Shown: positions 63,267 through 64,000 of the stretch, piece by piece
Position numbering within the stretch: position 1 is the stretch's first letter
Layout: every line of letters begins with the position of its first letter
Assembly: GCA_951802425.1 (NCBI GenBank)
Contig: OX637794.1
Location: 4,402,001-4,466,000, forward strand
Direction of reading: 5' to 3'
DNA: 64,000 nucleotides
Source: Clavaria fumosa
Taxonomy: Eukaryota > Basidiomycota > Agaricomycetes > Agaricales > Clavariaceae
Translations under genes and position numbers: made by a program
Notes under the pieces: generated by a model
The model's input: the letters and a program-made list of their open reading frames with translations, nothing else
Told to the model about the DNA's origin: nothing
The model's database searches: none

Positions 63267-64000
63267 GATGTGGACCAATCAGATAAAGTGCTAGTGCACA
63301 AAAGTAAAGACCAAACAACATATGTGGGCTATTCATCAGTACATGACTACATATATAGACCAGAGGTGCACAGTGACAAAACACTTTATGAATGGACACA
63401 AATGGCAAAAAAAATCAAGAGACCATTTAAATTTAAACAGGTAAAGGTCAGTGATTCTGATGCTGAAAATGGTGCTCAAGTGGAAACAGCCTTGATGCAA
63501 AAGCTGACACTGTCAGAACCACAAAGTGACTGTGACTATGATGACTCTACCAGTGATGCCTCTGTCTCTGATTTTAATTTTGATAATAATCATTTCCACA
63601 GTGATCATGGTGTAGAGACTAACCCAGGTCAACAATTTTTTAGGGAGCATCCACTTTATGAAACACATGTCATTCAATACAACTCCAGAAAGGATGTCAC
63701 TGTTCCTAATTTTGTGGGTGGATCACTGCCAAGAAGGGACTTTGGGGACAGAGAGTACTACTGCATTACAATGTTGACTTTGTTTAAGCCTTGGAGAAGT
63801 GGCAAAGATTTGAAAAATGAAATTGACACATGTGATGAGACATTTACAAATCATAGCTTCACCACACATCAACTCAAACTCATGGATAATTTCAATATCA
63901 GATATGAGTGCAATGATGCCAGAGATGACTTTTCCACTCAGTTAAAGAAGGGCACAGACATTTTTCCATCATGGTTGACCACCACTGCTGTTGAAAATAT
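63267..64000 (+). CDS. Helitron protein, middle part, runs off the window
   Basis: Open from about 63267 to the window end without a stop (first ATG in frame at 63402). Blocks typical of mushroom Helitron helicases: SVHDYIYRPEVHSDKTLYEW, FFREHPLYETHVIQY, VPNFVGGSLPRRDFGDREYY, ITMLTLFKPWRSGKDLKNE and NFNIRYECNDARDDF. This is the region just before the Pif1 helicase. The N-terminal replication initiator is missing because the frame begins at the tandem repeats, so either a 5' truncation or an intron lies there. It is a different copy from the one at 3-1742, which represents the C-terminus. Confidence 0.85.

Overview
The window looks like transposon-packed chromosomal DNA of a basidiomycete fungus, probably an Agaricomycete. 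The evidence is a KDZ (Kyakuja-Dileera-Zisupton) transposase, a TET/JBP dioxygenase carried on that transposon, chromodomain-bearing Ty3/gypsy elements, fungal-type Helitron helicases and GT-AG introns of about 48-60 bases. I see no rRNA, tRNA or CRISPR array. Nearly every gene belongs to a mobile element or is a broken relic. The only long gene that looks like ordinary accessory coding sequence is a P-loop NTPase-like gene at 21.3-24.4 kb.

Left part (1-21 kb). Bases 3-1742 are the C-terminal part of a Helitron helicase. Then comes a decayed gypsy element (gypsy-1, about 2.25-9.86 kb, plus strand). Its integrase is split by about 3.1 kb of repeats that include a 1.08 kb palindrome. A nearly intact gypsy element (gypsy-2, 9858-19027, minus strand, target duplication CCAGG, two 1795-base LTRs) sits in what looks like the 3' LTR of gypsy-1. 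Each gypsy-2 LTR carries a spliced zinc-knuckle gene on the strand opposite to gag-pol. A CAG-type microsatellite and a foldback repeat follow.

Middle (21-26.6 kb). A P-loop NTPase-like gene is followed by a broken paralogue that carries a solo LTR (target duplication TAGAT).

Right part (26.6-62.8 kb) is a four-layer nest whose joins can be read base by base. (1) A fragment of a Yta7/ATAD2-type AAA ATPase gene (minus strand) is split by (2) a Tc1/mariner-like transposon (26942-62708, 38-base terminal inverted repeats, TA duplication). The transposase gene of (2) is split by (3) gypsy-3 (28718-61895, TSD CAGTG). The protease region of gypsy-3 is split by (4) a 26.8 kb KDZ transposon (31523-58307) with 3664-base terminal inverted repeats.

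The KDZ element is the main discovery. Besides a CxC2-KDZ transposase it carries a JmjC-like dioxygenase, a TET/JBP DNA dioxygenase, a Ulp1-like cysteine protease and a zinc-finger protein whose N-terminus imitates the histone H3 tail. It also has a conserved gene of unknown function in each inverted repeat. This is a transposon-borne set of chromatin- and SUMO-directed proteins. Copies of a GTCACA/CCCGGGATCCCGGG-type repeat lie beside the starts of several of these genes and may act as shared control or transposase-binding sites. Many reading frames are closed by single TGA codons where the family has Arg, which fits CGA-to-TGA decay of methylated CpG.

The window closes with tandem triplet-rich repeats and the middle part of another Helitron protein (63267-64000), which runs off the end.
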